Positions 47,416 to 59,993 of a DNA stretch of 64,000 bases are shown in pieces. Both the position numbers and the translations under genes were made by a program. Under the pieces are notes generated by a model. That model was not told the origin of the DNA. It did not search any database and saw only the letters and a list, made by a program, of their open reading frames with translations. This stretch comes from Daedaleopsis sinensis. Its lineage: Eukaryota; Basidiomycota; Agaricomycetes; Polyporales; Polyporaceae. The stretch covers positions 372,001-436,000 of the forward strand of contig CM066304.1 in assembly GCA_033807695.1 (NCBI GenBank). Direction: 5' to 3'. Each line of letters opens with the position of its first letter. Position 1 is the first letter of the stretch.

Positions 47416-50400
47416 CTACGCCGTCACGCCGACCTGGACCCACTTCCACTGCTGCGCCTCGAGCTTCCACCCCTTGCGCATGCCGTTCACGACCTCGCTG
47501 CTCATGACGTGGATCCCATCCCCGAGGAACTCGAAGTTCTCTTCGCCCAGGTCGCGGTGCAGGATCTGGATGGGCCCGTCTCCGTCCCCATCATCAGTTT
47601 CGGTTTCGGTCCCCATCTCCTCTCCATCTCCTTCCCGCCCGCCGACCTGGGTAGAAGTGGAGGCGGGCACAGGGACAGGTGCGACGCAAGCGCTTGACTC
47701 GTCCACACCAGGTGCCGGGAAAGTGAGCTCGCCAAGGGCAGAGGCCTTCTCAGAGCTAGGACCAGCAAGAGCACTAGCGTCGGAACCACTTGTCTGCGCG
47801 GCGTTATTGGTCATGTTGGTGTTGGTGCCCGTCCCGCTGCTGTCCGCGTGGGGTTTAGAGCGAGACGGCCGAGCAGTCGTGCGCCGCCGCGGGAGCTTCC
47901 CTGCCGTGCCACCCGCGTTCGTGAGCAACGCGATCACATACCTGCGCCCGCCCGCGCCCTGGCTCCCGGCGACCTCAGCTACGGTGCCCTCGCCCGCCGC
48001 GACCGCGTTCTCCTTGTCGGACTCGGGCTCGCTCGTCGGGATCTGCCCACGCTGGGAGATGAGGAAGCTCTCCCAGAGCGTCTCTACGACGACCGCACGC
48101 TGCGCGACGAGCTCGTCCTCGCCGCTCCCGTCCGCGGACGTGTCGGCGGCGGCGGCAGAGGCGACCTTTCTACGCTTCGCAGGCCGGCTCTCCGCTGCGG
48201 GTGGAGGGAACAGCACGGTGCTGAGCGCATCGGGATGATACTTGAACCTGTCGTCGTCGTCGGCGATGAGCCATCCACGTCTCCGAAGGCGCATGTATGG
48301 GTGAATCCACGTACCCGATCTCCGGCCAGCTCGCGTCACTGCCGAACACCATGACCCGCGTCGCGCAGAGCGCCTCGTCCACGCCGTCCGTACGGAGCTG
48401 CTCCTTGCTCTCGCCGTCCGTGAATGCGGGCCCGTGTGCTCGCCGCCGCTTCCTGTCCAGGCGGGGCGCACAATCTAGTGCAAACCGCCGCTCCGTGTAC
48501 TCAAGCAGTCTCTGAGCGCGGTTGCGTAGCCCAAGCGAGTGCGCGGTGCCGGCCTGGAGGACACATGCCGGATGGACCGGTCAGCGACCGTCGCGAGGCA
48601 GACGAGCGGGACGCAAACGAACGACACTCACCGTAACGAACTCGGCGTGGAGGATCTCCACGCCCGCACCGTCGTGCCCATTCCCCCACCCGGAGCTCAA
48701 CAACGTACTCCCGTCGTCCTCCGGGCCTAGGCCGTCCCTGTCGTCCCTGCTTCCTCTCGTGCTGCGAGGCGGCGGCGCCAGCAGCGCCTGCCCGAGCCCG
48801 CCAACATACCGCGCCTCGCGCGTGAGCCGGACCTCGAGCACGAGATCGCGCCCCTCCCGCCTCGCGCGCCGGGAGCCGCTCCAGCTGACCCAGCCCGCAT
48901 GCAGCGCGCACAGGAACATATCCGAGTCGTCCGTGTACACGCGGCGGCCATCGCGCACCTCCTCGGGCCACGGGCGCCCGTACTGCGCTATCGCGCCGCT
49001 GAACTGCATACAGAGCGTCCGCTGCGCGCCGCTCAGCAGTGGTACCGCGGGGATGAGCGCCCCGCCCCAGATCCGCGGCCGCGTGGGGCGCGTCAGTGGG
49101 AGCACGCGCGAAGGGAGGAGCAGCGTCGCGCGGATGTCGAGCGGGTCCGCCGGCGCGCCGTCCCAGCCCGCGGGGAAGTCGAGGAAGGGGAACGGCGTGC
49201 GCGGGTGGACGAACGTGCCCAGATGCCGCACCGGAAGCGGCGGTGGGGGCGAGCCCGTGCGCGGGAACATGTACGCGGCGGGCGGGTGTTGCTGCACCGC
49301 GCCGTCGCGGAACGGCGGCGGGGGCGGCGGGGAGAAGCGGCGCGGGTAGCCTGCGGGGAGACCCATGCCTGGGAGGTACATCTCTGGCGGTGGCGGGTGA
49401 CGCATGTGCGGGCCCGGGGGCATCTGGTGCGGGGGCGGGTGCTGGTGGATGATGTGCGAAGGGCGCTGGGGTGGCGGAGGTGGCATAGAGCCTTTGGACG
49501 GACCCGGTCGCATCTCGCGTGGATGGTGCTCAAGCTCGGGCGATATCTCGAAGGGCATCGAGGCAGGGCCCATGGGGCCATGCAGCTGCTTGCTCGACTT
49601 GCCGTGCGGGGGCAGCGGCGGACCACCCAACGGGGTGCCTGCGGCAGAGTGCGGGTGGTACGGGTGAGGCATATGTTGGGCGTGCGCCGCACGCATTGCC
49701 TCCATGTCGTGCACTTCGCGCTGCATGCGCTCGCGGACCATCTGTTCGTGCTGCGCCTCCTTCTGCTGTTGCTGGTGCTGGGCTAGCTCCCGCTCCCGCT
49801 CCCGCCGTGATAACTCACGGTCCATGTCTGCCTTCTCGCGCTCGCGCTCCTTCTGGCTAGCACTCGCCCGCCGGTCTTCTGCGGCGGCTTCCTTCGCCCG
49901 CTCCCGCTCCTCCCTCGTCTTCGTGCCCGGGCGTGACTTGCTAGCCCGCGCGGGGCGCTCTCTCTCCCTCACGACCGGTTCCGGTACATCCCTTTCCTCT
50001 CTCTCCCTCTCCCTGTCTCTGTCTCGTTCGCGCATACGCACCTCGTCCTGCCTCCTCCTCTCCATCTCCCTCCGCTCGTGCATCATCCGCTCCTCCTCGG
50101 GGCTCGGACCTTGTGGAGCCAGGATCCGCGGCCAGTTGGCGGGGGGTGTCGGCCCTGGGCCCAGCGTGTGTGGGTGCTGGCCGAGGCCGTGGTTCGGGGG
50201 CTGCAGCTGCGGCTGCACGCGCATGCTCGGGTGGTGGATGATGCCCTGCATCTGCTGCCGCTTCTGCCATTCGCGCTCGTCCAGCTCCGCGGCGGACGAC
50301 ATGCCAGGCCCGAGCCCGAGCCCGAGCCCGGGCCCGACGCCCATGAGCCCGTGGGCATGCTTGCGGAAGTCTTCCTGCTCGCGTTCCCTCTCTCTCTCCC

Positions 50401-53018
50401 GCTCCCGTTCGCGTTCTCTCTCCCGATCCCTGTCCCTGTCACGCTCGCGTTGTTGTTCGCGCTGCTCGCGTACCCGCTCCCTCTCACGGTGCTCGCGTTC
50501 CCGGAGCTCTTGGTGCTCGCGTTCGAGTTGCATCTGCATCTCCCTCTCCCTCACCTGCATCTCCCGCTCCCTCGCCTGCATCTCCCGTTCCCTCTCCCGC
50601 GCCTGCCGCTCCATCTTCTCGCGTTCCTTCATCATCTGTCTCTCCTTCTCCCTCTCGCGCTCACGCTCCCGCTCTACCTGCTCCCGCTCCCTCCGTACCG
50701 GGCCGGGAGATTCGTGCACACTCGCACCACTATCGCGTCGGTGCCCAGCGTCCATGACGACCCCTCGTTGCTCCCGCTCCCGCTCCATCATCCTCTCCCT
50801 TTCGCGTTCGCGCTTCTCTGTGAGCGCACCGGGATGCAGCGCCTGAGGATGGCCGTGACCGTGGCCGTGGATGTGCGATCCCAAGTCTTGAGGGCGTCCA
50901 GGACCGATGCCAGTGACGGTCGGAGGGAACGATGCCAACGCGGACCCCGGCGCCACACCAGGGCCCGTGACGCCCATAGACGGTCCTCGGGGTCTGCCCA
51001 TCCCCGGGCCGGGACCTCCGCGCTCGCGCTCTCGGCCATCGTCATACGGTGCTGGGCGCTGGAGGCTCGCCATCACCGGTGACGCGGTCGTGGGCTCGAA
51101 ACCGCCTCCGGGCCCGGACGGAGCGCTGCTTGTGCTGCTGCCACGGGTGCGGTGGCGGTCGTGACGGTCGTGGGGATGGGCGGGAGGATGGGCATGGGGG
51201 TGAGGGTGAGAATGGGAGCCGCCGTGCGAGTGCTGTTGGGGGGACGGGTTTTGACCAGGGTGGGGAGGCATGCCGTACATCGGGGAGTGATCGCCAGAGC
51301 GCATGCTCAACGGCGAGGACGAGGGAGGGGCGTGCAGCGGTGGCGGGCCGCCCGGGGGCACCCCGGGGCCTACCGGGGTCGGGTAGAGCGGAATACTGCC
51401 TTGGCCGGGACCAGGGAGGTGAGATGGGGAAGGATGGAGAGATCTAGGAGGTGGCGGTCCCATGTACGCGTTTGACGGCGTGCTAGGAAGCGTGTGTGCA
51501 TGCTGAGGATGGTGATGGGGGTGGCCATGGTGGGGTTTCGGGGGCAAGCTGGGTGTTCGAACGACGTCGTACGGCTGGGCGTGTACTGGTCCGCTAGAGT
51601 GTGCTACGGAAGCACAAGAAAATGTCAGCAACCTGATGCGGCAGAGTAACAGAGATATAAATCGAGAGCGGTGGGCGACCCCAGAGTCGTGCGCACGAGA
51701 CGTACATTCACGGAGATTGGTCGGTGCGCGTCTGACCGGTGATTTCGGCCGCGAAGACAACAAATAGACCGCGCAGCAGACGCAAAACTGACGGATTCGA
51801 CATCATCCATGACAGCAGTCCGGAAAGCGCCAAATCGCATGAATGCAGCACCCGGACTCGCCGGATGAATAGCAGTCATGATCCCGACAATGAGCGACAG
51901 GCTACGATCAACCGCTCGTGCGCGCAGTGCGATGTACGTCCTCATACCCATCCGCGCACGAGCGATAGTCTTGCGCTCGTCTCTGCGCTGTGTGGGGGGC
52001 CCACGCGCCGAAAGGGAAGAGAACAGGCAAGGGACCTTCCTGAACAACGACCCGGGGGAGGCCGCCACAGCTCCGTCCGGTAGTGACAACTCACCGAGAG
52101 CGCAAGCAATAGCACATCCACCTTCCCGTCTAGCCCAAGAGAAACAAGACATCGAAGTGGGATGAGACAGACGAAATCACTTAACAATGCCAAAAGGCAT
52201 GATCGCAGCATCCGGACAACCCGGTTGACGATCTCGTCAAAGGGCAACTAGCCGTGTGTGTCCACTCCATATCGCACACTCCCGCGTGCACTCCGCCACA
52301 CACGAGCGGGAGGGAGGAACTCTTGCGCCCGCTTCTGTCCTGTATGGGGAGCCCAAACGCCGAAAAGGAAGAGGAAAGGCAAGGGGACTTCCCAGACAAA
52401 GACCCGCAGGGAAGACTGCCACAGCTCCGTCCAGCAGCGACAGCCCACCCAGCGCCCACCCAGCGCAGTCCCCAGCCCTAGCCCACTCCCATCCATTCAC
52501 GAAAGACAAGACCTCGAAGCGAGACAAGAACACTCACCAGACGGCGGCGGAGGTAGGCGCTCGAGCGGGTGCGGCAGGCCCTCCGCGTTCGGGTTCGCCC
52601 GCCTCGACGAGGGCGGGGCCGGGACGTCGTACGGCTCTGGAAGGAGAGCAGAGGGCGGCGGGAGGTGGTGCACGCTGCGCGGGTGTGGCGGGAAGTCGCC
52701 GGGGCCGGGCCCAGGGGGCGCGCCGAACGGCGGTGCGTGACGCGGAGGACTTGGCTGGCGAGTGGGGAGGTAGGGCGGTGGCGAGCGGCGGTGTGTGTGT
52801 GCTGGGTGGGGCGGGAGGTCGTGCGGGTTGCGGTCGCGGTCCCTGGGGTGATCGCGGGGGCGTTCGAGAGAGGGGGAGTGATGAGGTGGACGCTGGGAGA
52901 GTTGCGGGGGCTGGTGCTGGTGGAGTTGTTGCTGTTGCTGGCTCTCCTGCTCGTGGCGGGCCTGTCGTCCGCGGCGGTCGTCTGAGGGAGAGTCGTGGAG
53001 GAGGGCGGCGACGTTCAT
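47416..53018 (-). CDS. Rxt3-domain protein, histone deacetylase (Rpd3L) complex subunit
   Basis: 1507 residues in four exons: 52538-53018, 48632-51603, 48315-48553 and 47416-48247 (4524 nt). Residues 1-425 are Pro/His/Ser-rich and disordered. About 425-590 and 670-790 are long Arg-Glu repeats likely to form charged helices, and a Pro-rich stretch follows. About 945-1230 is the Rxt3 domain: LGTFVHPRTPFPFLDFP, then VYTDDSD, LHAGWVSWSG, YVGGLG and LLSSGWGNGHDGAGVEILHAEFV, continuing in exon 3 and ending FKYHPDALSTVLFPPP. The C-terminal region holds a basic AKRRKV, a likely nuclear signal. Known Rxt3 proteins act in the nucleus in Rpd3L-type histone deacetylation. Start: ATG at 53018 (MNVAALLHD). 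Intron 1 is unusually long (about 934 nt) and contains a tandem duplication. Confidence 0.78.
51835..52525. repeat. ~360-bp tandem duplication inside Rxt3 intron 1
   Basis: GCATGAATGCAGCACCCGGAC at about 51838 matches GCATGATCGCAGCATCCGGAC at about 52197, and the GGGGGGCCCACGCGCCGAAA stretch near 51994 matches one near 52347. GACATCGAAGTGGGA at 52149 matches GACCTCGAAGCGAGA at 52510. Spacing is 353-361 throughout. The right copy touches the intron 1 donor. No coding exon is evident within either copy. Confidence 0.7.
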
Positions 53019-54878
53019 GGTGGTGGGTGGGGAAGAGGAGGGAAGAGGGCGACGGAAGGTGAGAAATTGAAAACGCGGTCGCTGATCACAGGGGTAATCG
53101 AGATCGTTATCTCGCAACAGCTATTACCTCACAAGCCTCTTCCCTAATTTCAGCCACCCGCCCAAGCCTCTCCTCCCCTTCCCAGGTCCTGCTCATATCT
53201 CGCAATGCACCCATGCCTACAATGTGGGGTATCAGTGTTCTTGCCTACGTTACATGCGCGACGAAGCTCAGGAGTACGCCAGGCAGGGGAGAACCGAGAG
53301 AGCGGAAGGTGCATTGCCACGCGACGGGGGCAGACTTCGATCATTCGCGCGCTTGAATCTGAGATCCACCTCCGGAGGTAGCCGCCAGTCCATTTCGGGT
53401 TCTGCGCCACCAATCATCCAAACGCGCACTCCTCCTTTATAACCGAGCCACTAGTCTCGTAACCAGACGGTATAGGGAGGGCTCTCTGTTTGGGAGGCGG
53501 AGATCGAAAAACCCAAACACAGAACCGTCCTATAACGTCTGGTGAACTTCGTATAGATGGGTGGGGGTATCCCAAATATAGCGCTCGAGGAGGACTATGA
53601 CGCAAGCGCTCTGAGGGGATACCCCCACCCCTCTATACGAAGTTCACCAGACGTATAGGAACTGTCCTGTGCTTGCGTTTTTCGCACTCCGATGCCCCTT
53701 TCGGACAGTTCCTATACGTCTGGTTACGAGACTACCGAGCCACCTTGGCGAGCACTCTGGCATATGTATGTATCTACCTACTTGCTATCGTCGCTCAAGC
53801 TTGCGGTTCTCAAGACTCCTACACTCTGCACAGACAGCGCGCCGCGAGGCAGATGGGCTGTGTCCACTCGGATGGCATGTGCTTCTCCAAGGATAGTACG
53901 CATACGCGGCCGACCGCACGAACGCCGCCGGGTGCATGTACACCTTCACGGCCCCAAGACCGTTGACGGGGGCGAACGCCGGCCGAGTAGCGTGTGCATC
54001 CAAGCTTGAACACCGCGGACATACAGATAGTTCGGACAGACGAGGAGTAAAATCGGCCACAGCCTGCGGAGGGCCTCACGGCCCGTTTGAACAACTTCTC
54101 TGCGACCTTTTTGACCTTCATGTACCATTATATTGTGTGGCTGATTTCGGTTGCCTTTTCTTCTGCACAGACTATCCCGATGCCTTGACGGTGTAAGCTA
54201 AGCTTCAGAGCCGTGGCTTCGTACGGCAACACGGCTCGATCAGGAAGTGTGAATGCGAGCCCTGACTTGGGAATCCCCACACCACCCTCGTGACTCTCGT
54301 AAGGAGAGGAACAGACAGCGACATGCCTTGGGCAAGTCCGCGCCATCGACTGGGCTCTGCAGATCTCGACCGATCGAGACGCCATGCATTCAATTAAATA
54401 TTGTGGACTCGAATCCCATTCTGCAGTGCTGCTCGATCGATCCGGGAGGAGATGGTCGGAGGACGTCTGAGGAGGTGGTTGGGAGGAGAGATGAGGAGCG
54501 CCCAAGAACACACGGCCCTGCACCAACTGGCGCCGCGTCAACGTACGGAACTCCCAAAACAAGGTCTATGTTCGATGCAGATGCAGAATAGATAATACAG
54601 GGTAATTGTACTACTTCACGTCGGCACGCCACGAACGGGTACTAACTACTTACTGGTAACTGAACGCACGATGGTGATATCAATGTGGGAGGATCAATGA
54701 GGTGCACGAGGTATGGTGAGGTCGTCAACAACGTCACTGTAAATATAAGCGCATTGTGTACTGTACGAGAGCCAAGAGTCGATAGCTGTAGCATGACACG
54801 GATGTTCGATGTTCGATGGGTAGGTAGGTCGGGTGGCATTATCGTCCTCCACCCACCGCCCTGCAGGCTTAGGAGCGC
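53019..54878. other. Intergenic region containing a fold-back MITE
   Basis: 1.86 kb between the Rxt3 start and the end of the RanBD1 gene. Apart from the element at 53452-53734 nothing is recognised; open frames at 53669-54009, 54128-54562 and 54694-55083 overlap others on both strands without family character. Confidence 0.5.
53452..53734. mobile_element. Fold-back MITE with 9-bp target-site duplication
   Basis: 283-bp element starting TAGTCTCGTAACCAGACG and ending with its exact reverse complement. It is flanked on both sides by CCGAGCCAC (53443-53451 and 53735-53743). Almost the whole element is an imperfect palindrome: the left arm (to about 53585) pairs with the right arm (from about 53603), including a 40-base inner arm with CGTCTGGTGAACTTCGTATA. 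No open reading frame. A 9-bp duplication is typical of Mutator-like (MULE) transposases, so it is probably a non-autonomous MULE-type element; the transposase source is not in the window. Confidence 0.85.
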
Positions 54879-57567
54879 TCACTCCATGGGGATGTGCGCG
54901 TTGATCTCCTCCAAGAGCTCCGCCGCGATCTTCGCGCTCGACACCTGTCACGACACACGGGATGGTGAGTCTCCACGACGGATGTACGAACGCAGAGCAC
55001 CTACCCGCAAGTTGTAGTGTGTCGTCGTCCCCGCCTCGAACACGCTGAACCGGAGGTACCGCGGATCCTGCGCGAGGAAGCACCGCATGCCCTTGAACAG
55101 CGTCGCGTTCAGCAGCACCGTGTACACCGCCTCCTTCCGCATCACTGCACGCAGACGTCAGCTCGAGTCTCGGGCTCCGTTGGAGCAGTCACGAGGACAC
55201 TCACCGAGCCGCGCACCCCCGCCGTCCTCCCGCCGCACGTTCAGGCGGAGCATGCCCGTCCCGCGCTCCTTCCACTGGTTCAGCGTGCTCAGCGAGAACA
55301 GCTTCCCGCGCACCTGGTATACTGTCTCTTCCTCCTCCTCCCCGGTCATCACTGTCATCGACAATCAGTACCTGTGAGCTCACAGCAGCCATGGGCGACG
55401 CACCTTCCTGCTCCGTCAGGTTCAGCCGCTTCTCCTCGTCGCTCGCCTCCTCCTCGTCCTTGTCCTTCCCCGCCCGCAGCCGCTCCCCGAAGCTCACCCC
55501 CGAGTCCTTCTCGCTGTCCTCGTCCTCCTTACCGGAGTCGAGCGCGTTCGCGTTCGCGTGCGCGCTCGAGCTTTGCGTCCCGAACGCCAGGACGCTGTTC
55601 AACGAGCCCTCGCCGAGTGCCGGGCTCCCAGACGACCGCTTCGGAGTGGGCGCAGCGAAGCTCTGTGCCCCGCCAGCCGCGTACGCCGAGAACGCATTGG
55701 CCCCACGAGGCGTTCCGTGGCGGGATGGGGAGCGGCTGCGCCCGAGGAGGCTGTTCGACGGTGGAGGGGACTTCGGGCGCTTCGCAGCGCTCGCGAAGGG
55801 CGACGTCGACGACGCAAACGCCTCGAAGCCGGTGCGCTTGTGTGCTTGCGGTGTCGCCGACGCCGCTTCTCTGGCTGCGATCGCCGTAGCCAGGGGCGAA
55901 GGAGACGTGCTCCCCGACGCAATGGGGGACGTCGCGCCGCTGCCGACCGCGTTCGGGCTCGACCCGGTGCCCGTGCTCGTCCATGGCGACGTAGACGGCT
56001 GCTTGCTGCCGAAGATCCGCGGCCCTTGCACAGACGCGAACGGCGAGCTTGTTGCGGCATATGCCATGAAGCCACCCTGCGAATGATGGCCGGTCAGCGA
56101 TGCCCACGCGACGCGACAGAGCACTCACGAGTTTCGGCGAGGACACCTCCTTCTTCTCCGCCTTCTCGTCTTCCTCCGGTGGAGGTGTCGGCCGCTTCTT
56201 CTCGCGCGTGTTGGGATCCGCCTCGGGATCGTCTCGTGGACGCTTGGTTGCGCCGACGGTGGCAATCCCGTTCTGCCCGGGGAGAGTCTCTCCGGGCACC
56301 AATCTCTCGCTGACCGTGCGGTCGCCGAGCTTGCGCTTGATCCCGCTCTTCTCCTGATCGGAGTCCGAGTCGCGTCGCTGCGTCTTGGGGAAGCGGGGGG
56401 CCTCGGACAGCTGAGAGGTGGACGACGAGGCGGACGGTGGCTGGGGCACCTCGTCGACTTCAGCGTCCGGTGGTTGCTCCGCATTCGCAGCGGCGCCTGT
56501 GTCCTCGTCGGCACCAGCAGTGTCGTCGAGCAACGGCGGGTTCTCGCCTTGCGTGGGCGGCGGGAGAGTGGATGGCCGCGTAGAGTCGATTTGTGCGTCA
56601 GCAGGTGGTCCTGTCTGGTCATCTTCTCCGCTCGCGACCTCATCCACCGGTGCAGACGCGTCGTCCTCCATCTTCTGCTCTGGCACGTCGCCTTCTGCCG
56701 GCTCGCTCTTCTTCATGTTCTGCCACGTGATATCCTCGACCCCTTGACTGATCTGCCGGATTTTCGTCTCGTGAGGCGGTGATCCGGTGAGGGGGATGTC
56801 TTCCTCGACCTCTTCCTGTGTTGATTCTAGGACGACGTCGCTGGTACGGTTCTTTTTGGCAGGAGTGCGTCTCTCCTTGCCTTCGGGACGCTCGACTTCG
56901 ATATCCTGTAGACAAGGTTAGCATTTAGGAAAATATAGCGGTTGATCGGTGCACGAGCAGAAGAACGGGTTGAGCTTGACTACAATCAAGTCGGGGAGCG
57001 ATGAGGTCATCGTTGACAATACCGCGAGAGGTGTAAGGTGAAGCTAGCAGATGGTCCAGCCGAGTAGCGAAGTCAAAGCCTCGTGATGAGAGCAAGAGGG
57101 AAGGGCATGCGTATATCTGAGTTGCGGGTGGCTCGATGGGGTGTGGTGTGGCGCCTAATATGTTTGGGGACGATAACCAGGTGGTTACGAAATTCGTGTC
57201 GTATTCAGAGGAAACACAAAGATACGTGTAGCGCGTCGGATGAGAGAGAGAGAGAGGAATCGGAGAAAGACGAGGGGGGTATCGTGATAGAAAGAAACGA
57301 GTCGATCGGCGACGTACCACGGTGGTTGCCTGCGGAGTTGCAGGCTCGAGAGAAACCTCTCGCTCGCGCTTTCTGGAAGTCTTGATGTCTGTTCGCTGCT
57401 CTCACCACACGCCCAGGTCCGGTCGAGACAGACGACTCACCGTTCGAATTCGAATCGCTGGGAGGCGTGGACGATAACTGGCGCTCGGGCGGTGCGTCGT
57501 CGATGTTATTAAGGTGCTGAGTGGGTTGCGTGTCGACTGTTGTCGCTGTGTCGTCTGTCGCGGCCAT
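54879..57567 (-). CDS. RanBD1 protein of the Yrb2/RanBP3 (Hba1) type
   Basis: 666 residues in seven exons: 57441-57567, 57318-57388, 56129-56905, 55404-56076, 55205-55351, 55005-55144 and 54879-54944 (2001 nt). The N-terminal half is acidic and disordered, with basic clusters RKRERE near 46 and TKRPRDDPEAD, probably nuclear signals. A Ser/Pro/Ala-rich part with SPFAS and IFGSK, FG-like, follows. The RanBP1-type domain fills the last ~120 residues: TVYQVRGKLFSL, QWKERGTGMLRLN, VLLNATLFKGM, RFSVFEAGTTTHYNLR, ending AAELLEEINAHIP. Yeast Yrb2 and human RanBP3 bind Ran-GTP and assist Crm1-dependent nuclear export. Exon 2 was placed with the acceptor giving DIKTSRKRERE, since others give non-family residues. 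Start: MAATDDTATT, in frame and followed by a good donor. Confidence 0.82.
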
Positions 57568-58602
57568 TGTGGTCGGAAGAGTGGACGGAAGAAAGAGGGG
57601 AGAGAGAAACGTGTGCGGGTGCGTGGGGTTCTTGTTCAAACGAGTTCAGGGACAGAAGCGGCTCCCAAGCCACCGGCGTCTACCAACGAGATAAGATAAA
57701 TAAGGAAAGTGGCTGCTCTTCCGGGGTACAAAACGTTCGGACAGTACGTCTGGGCCCGGATCTTGCTCTCTCGATGCCTGAGGACGTACGCTATGCGTTG
57801 AGATAGAACGGGACAAGGACCAGCAGGAAGACCCCCAGAATCCGATGGGAATCCGATACTTACTGGAACACAAGCCGACTCGCAGAGGCTTGCCGAGGTG
57901 CGTGCTTCCGCGCCGACTGTCCGAATACATACGCACCAACCCTATAGTGTTAGCACCAGCCCGACACCAATAGGCATTTCGGTAGCCCAGCTCCATCTGG
58001 AAGCTACGTTAAAGCATTGCTGTAGCATATCGTGGAGAACATGTTTTCGAAAACTCCGAATGCGTGTCAACTTTACCAGTGGTGCCCCAACGACTCCGAG
58101 AAGTTTTCGAATTCCGATAAAGTCAACGTGTACTAGGGCCTTCGCGTGTTACGCACCCTCAAACATGTTCCTCGGACAACTTGCAGGTGAATCACTCAGA
58201 GGGGCACAGTACTTAGTCTATAAGGTATAAGTGCGCACTTCGGACCAATACTAGCTCAGGCGAGTTATTATTACAAAAGTTTGAATGTGTTTACGATACG
58301 ATTTTAGACCAGTGTGCCGCCAGCCTGAGTATGCCTTAGCTAAACGCACAGCTTTGAGAAATGTTTTTCCCACTAAGTTAAAGGTGGCACGTGGACAAGG
58401 TATGTTCACCTCAATCTTGCCACCAACCAACCTGCAACCGACCTGCCAGTGGACACGACGAACTAAGCTTGCTCTTAAACTCTACGTTCAAAGGATATCG
58501 TTCTTACATAGCTGTGAGTTATGATGGGCTTGTTCAGAGCAGGAGATAACAACCATCACCGAACGCAAATTTCAGAAGACTAACCTCAGGCTCGTTCAAC
58601 CG
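57568..58602. other. Divergent intergenic region
   Basis: 1.03 kb between the RanBD1 gene and kinase-like gene 2, which point away from each other. No gene, TATA element or repeat was identified with confidence. Confidence 0.4.
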
Positions 58603-59936
58603 ATGAAGGAGAATAGACCGTTACCATCCCACGCCTTTCTCTCTCCGGACTGGATTAAAGGCTACGCGGAACTCACAGAAAGAGGGACTTACAGCCTACT
58701 CCCCGCTGAAGTCGAATGGAGGGATAGGTACAGACATCTCGCAACCCGAGGTTATCTCTTGCGAGCGCGTTACCACCCCGACTGGAAGCCGTCATGGATT
58801 GGAACAAATTTGGACCCCACATACCGCGAAGATTCTGTCTTGCTAGATGTAATCGGACATCCTCCTCTTAATCTACTATGCACCCCCTCACGATAATTCC
58901 TACCCTAGAGACCGCATGTTATAGACGCAACTCGTATTCGCGACGACCTCCCGATATCGCTCAAAGTCACAGAAAAGAATAACCCTGAGATCGACATATC
59001 TCGATTCCTGACCGCAATTAGCGAACCTGACAACCACTCTATATCCCTTCTCGACGTATTCGCCGATCCGATTGACCCGCAGTCGACTATCATAGTGATG
59101 CCCTTCCTCCGTCCCATGAACAACCCGCCGTTTACAGCTATGGGCGAGGTTCTCGATTTCATGCATCAAACACTTGAGGTCCGTCGTTATTATCGCTTAA
59201 GGTGTCTCATCTAATCCCTCTCCAGGGTCTCGTCTTCCTGCACAGGCACAGAATCGCCCATCGGTAAGTCAGTATGCTATCATAGTGCACGAGCATTTCT
59301 TCTGTGACCTCTTTGTCACCAGCGACATTGCTGCTCCCAATATCATGATGGATGGCCGTCCGCTATACCCACACGGTCATCATCCGGTTCAGCTTCATAG
59401 CACACCCGACACATTGTATGAAGCCACCCCTCTGGCTCGGGTTGACCACCCAGTCCGATACTACTTCATCGACTTCGGAATATCTCGTCGATTCGCGGAG
59501 GGGTATCACCCTATGACTGTCGGACGGGAAGGGCGCAATATGACAATACCGGAGCTATCCTCGACTATCCCGTACGACGCGTTCAAGGTGGATGTGTTCG
59601 CCCTTGGCGACGTCTATTCTAGCGAGTTCATGGAGGTATGTACCGTGTATTATTGGCTAATAAGACCCCCCTCATAAGACATACTCCCGGAAGAAATACT
59701 ATGACCTCGACGATCTGGCCCCTTTACTAGACGCTATGAAGCGACCGGATCCGAGTCAGAGGGTGTCAGCGGAGGAAGCGCTCTCGAAGTTCCAGGAGAT
59801 CCGCTCGTGTTACAGTGATATCTCCCTTCGCTGGCGGCTTCGTCCGCGGTCGGAGTCCACTCCCGAACGCATGGTCTACGACGCTGTGACGATGGCTAGG
59901 GAAGGGTACTATCGGCTCAAACGACTGGTTCGTTGA
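58603..59936 (+). CDS. Kinase-like protein 2 (paralog of the gene at 41672)
   Basis: 369 residues, exons 58603-58848, 58909-59178, 59226-59263, 59323-59635 and 59694-59936. Same five-exon structure and intron phases as kinase-like protein 1, in inverted orientation. HRDIAAPN at 184-191, DFG at 235-237 in FIDFGIS, PELSS after it, and a possible ATP lysine in SLKVT. No glycine-rich loop. Intron 2 has a weak donor (GTCCGT) but the frame and the paralog require it. Intron 4 contains stop codons, unlike that of paralog 1. The last 60 residues (RSESTPERMVYDAVTMAREGYY...) are the most conserved part between the two proteins, which suggests constraint outside the catalytic core. Confidence 0.75.
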
Positions 59937-59993
59937 TCGGGCAGGTGAGTATCCCACTGCATATCCCTACGACCGCCATCTAATTTTGCTGTG

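Noticed and set aside
49704..50846. 380-codon plus-strand frame across the Rxt3 gene
   Set aside because: Antisense shadow of the Arg-Glu repeats; composition is Ser/Arg/Cys repeats only.
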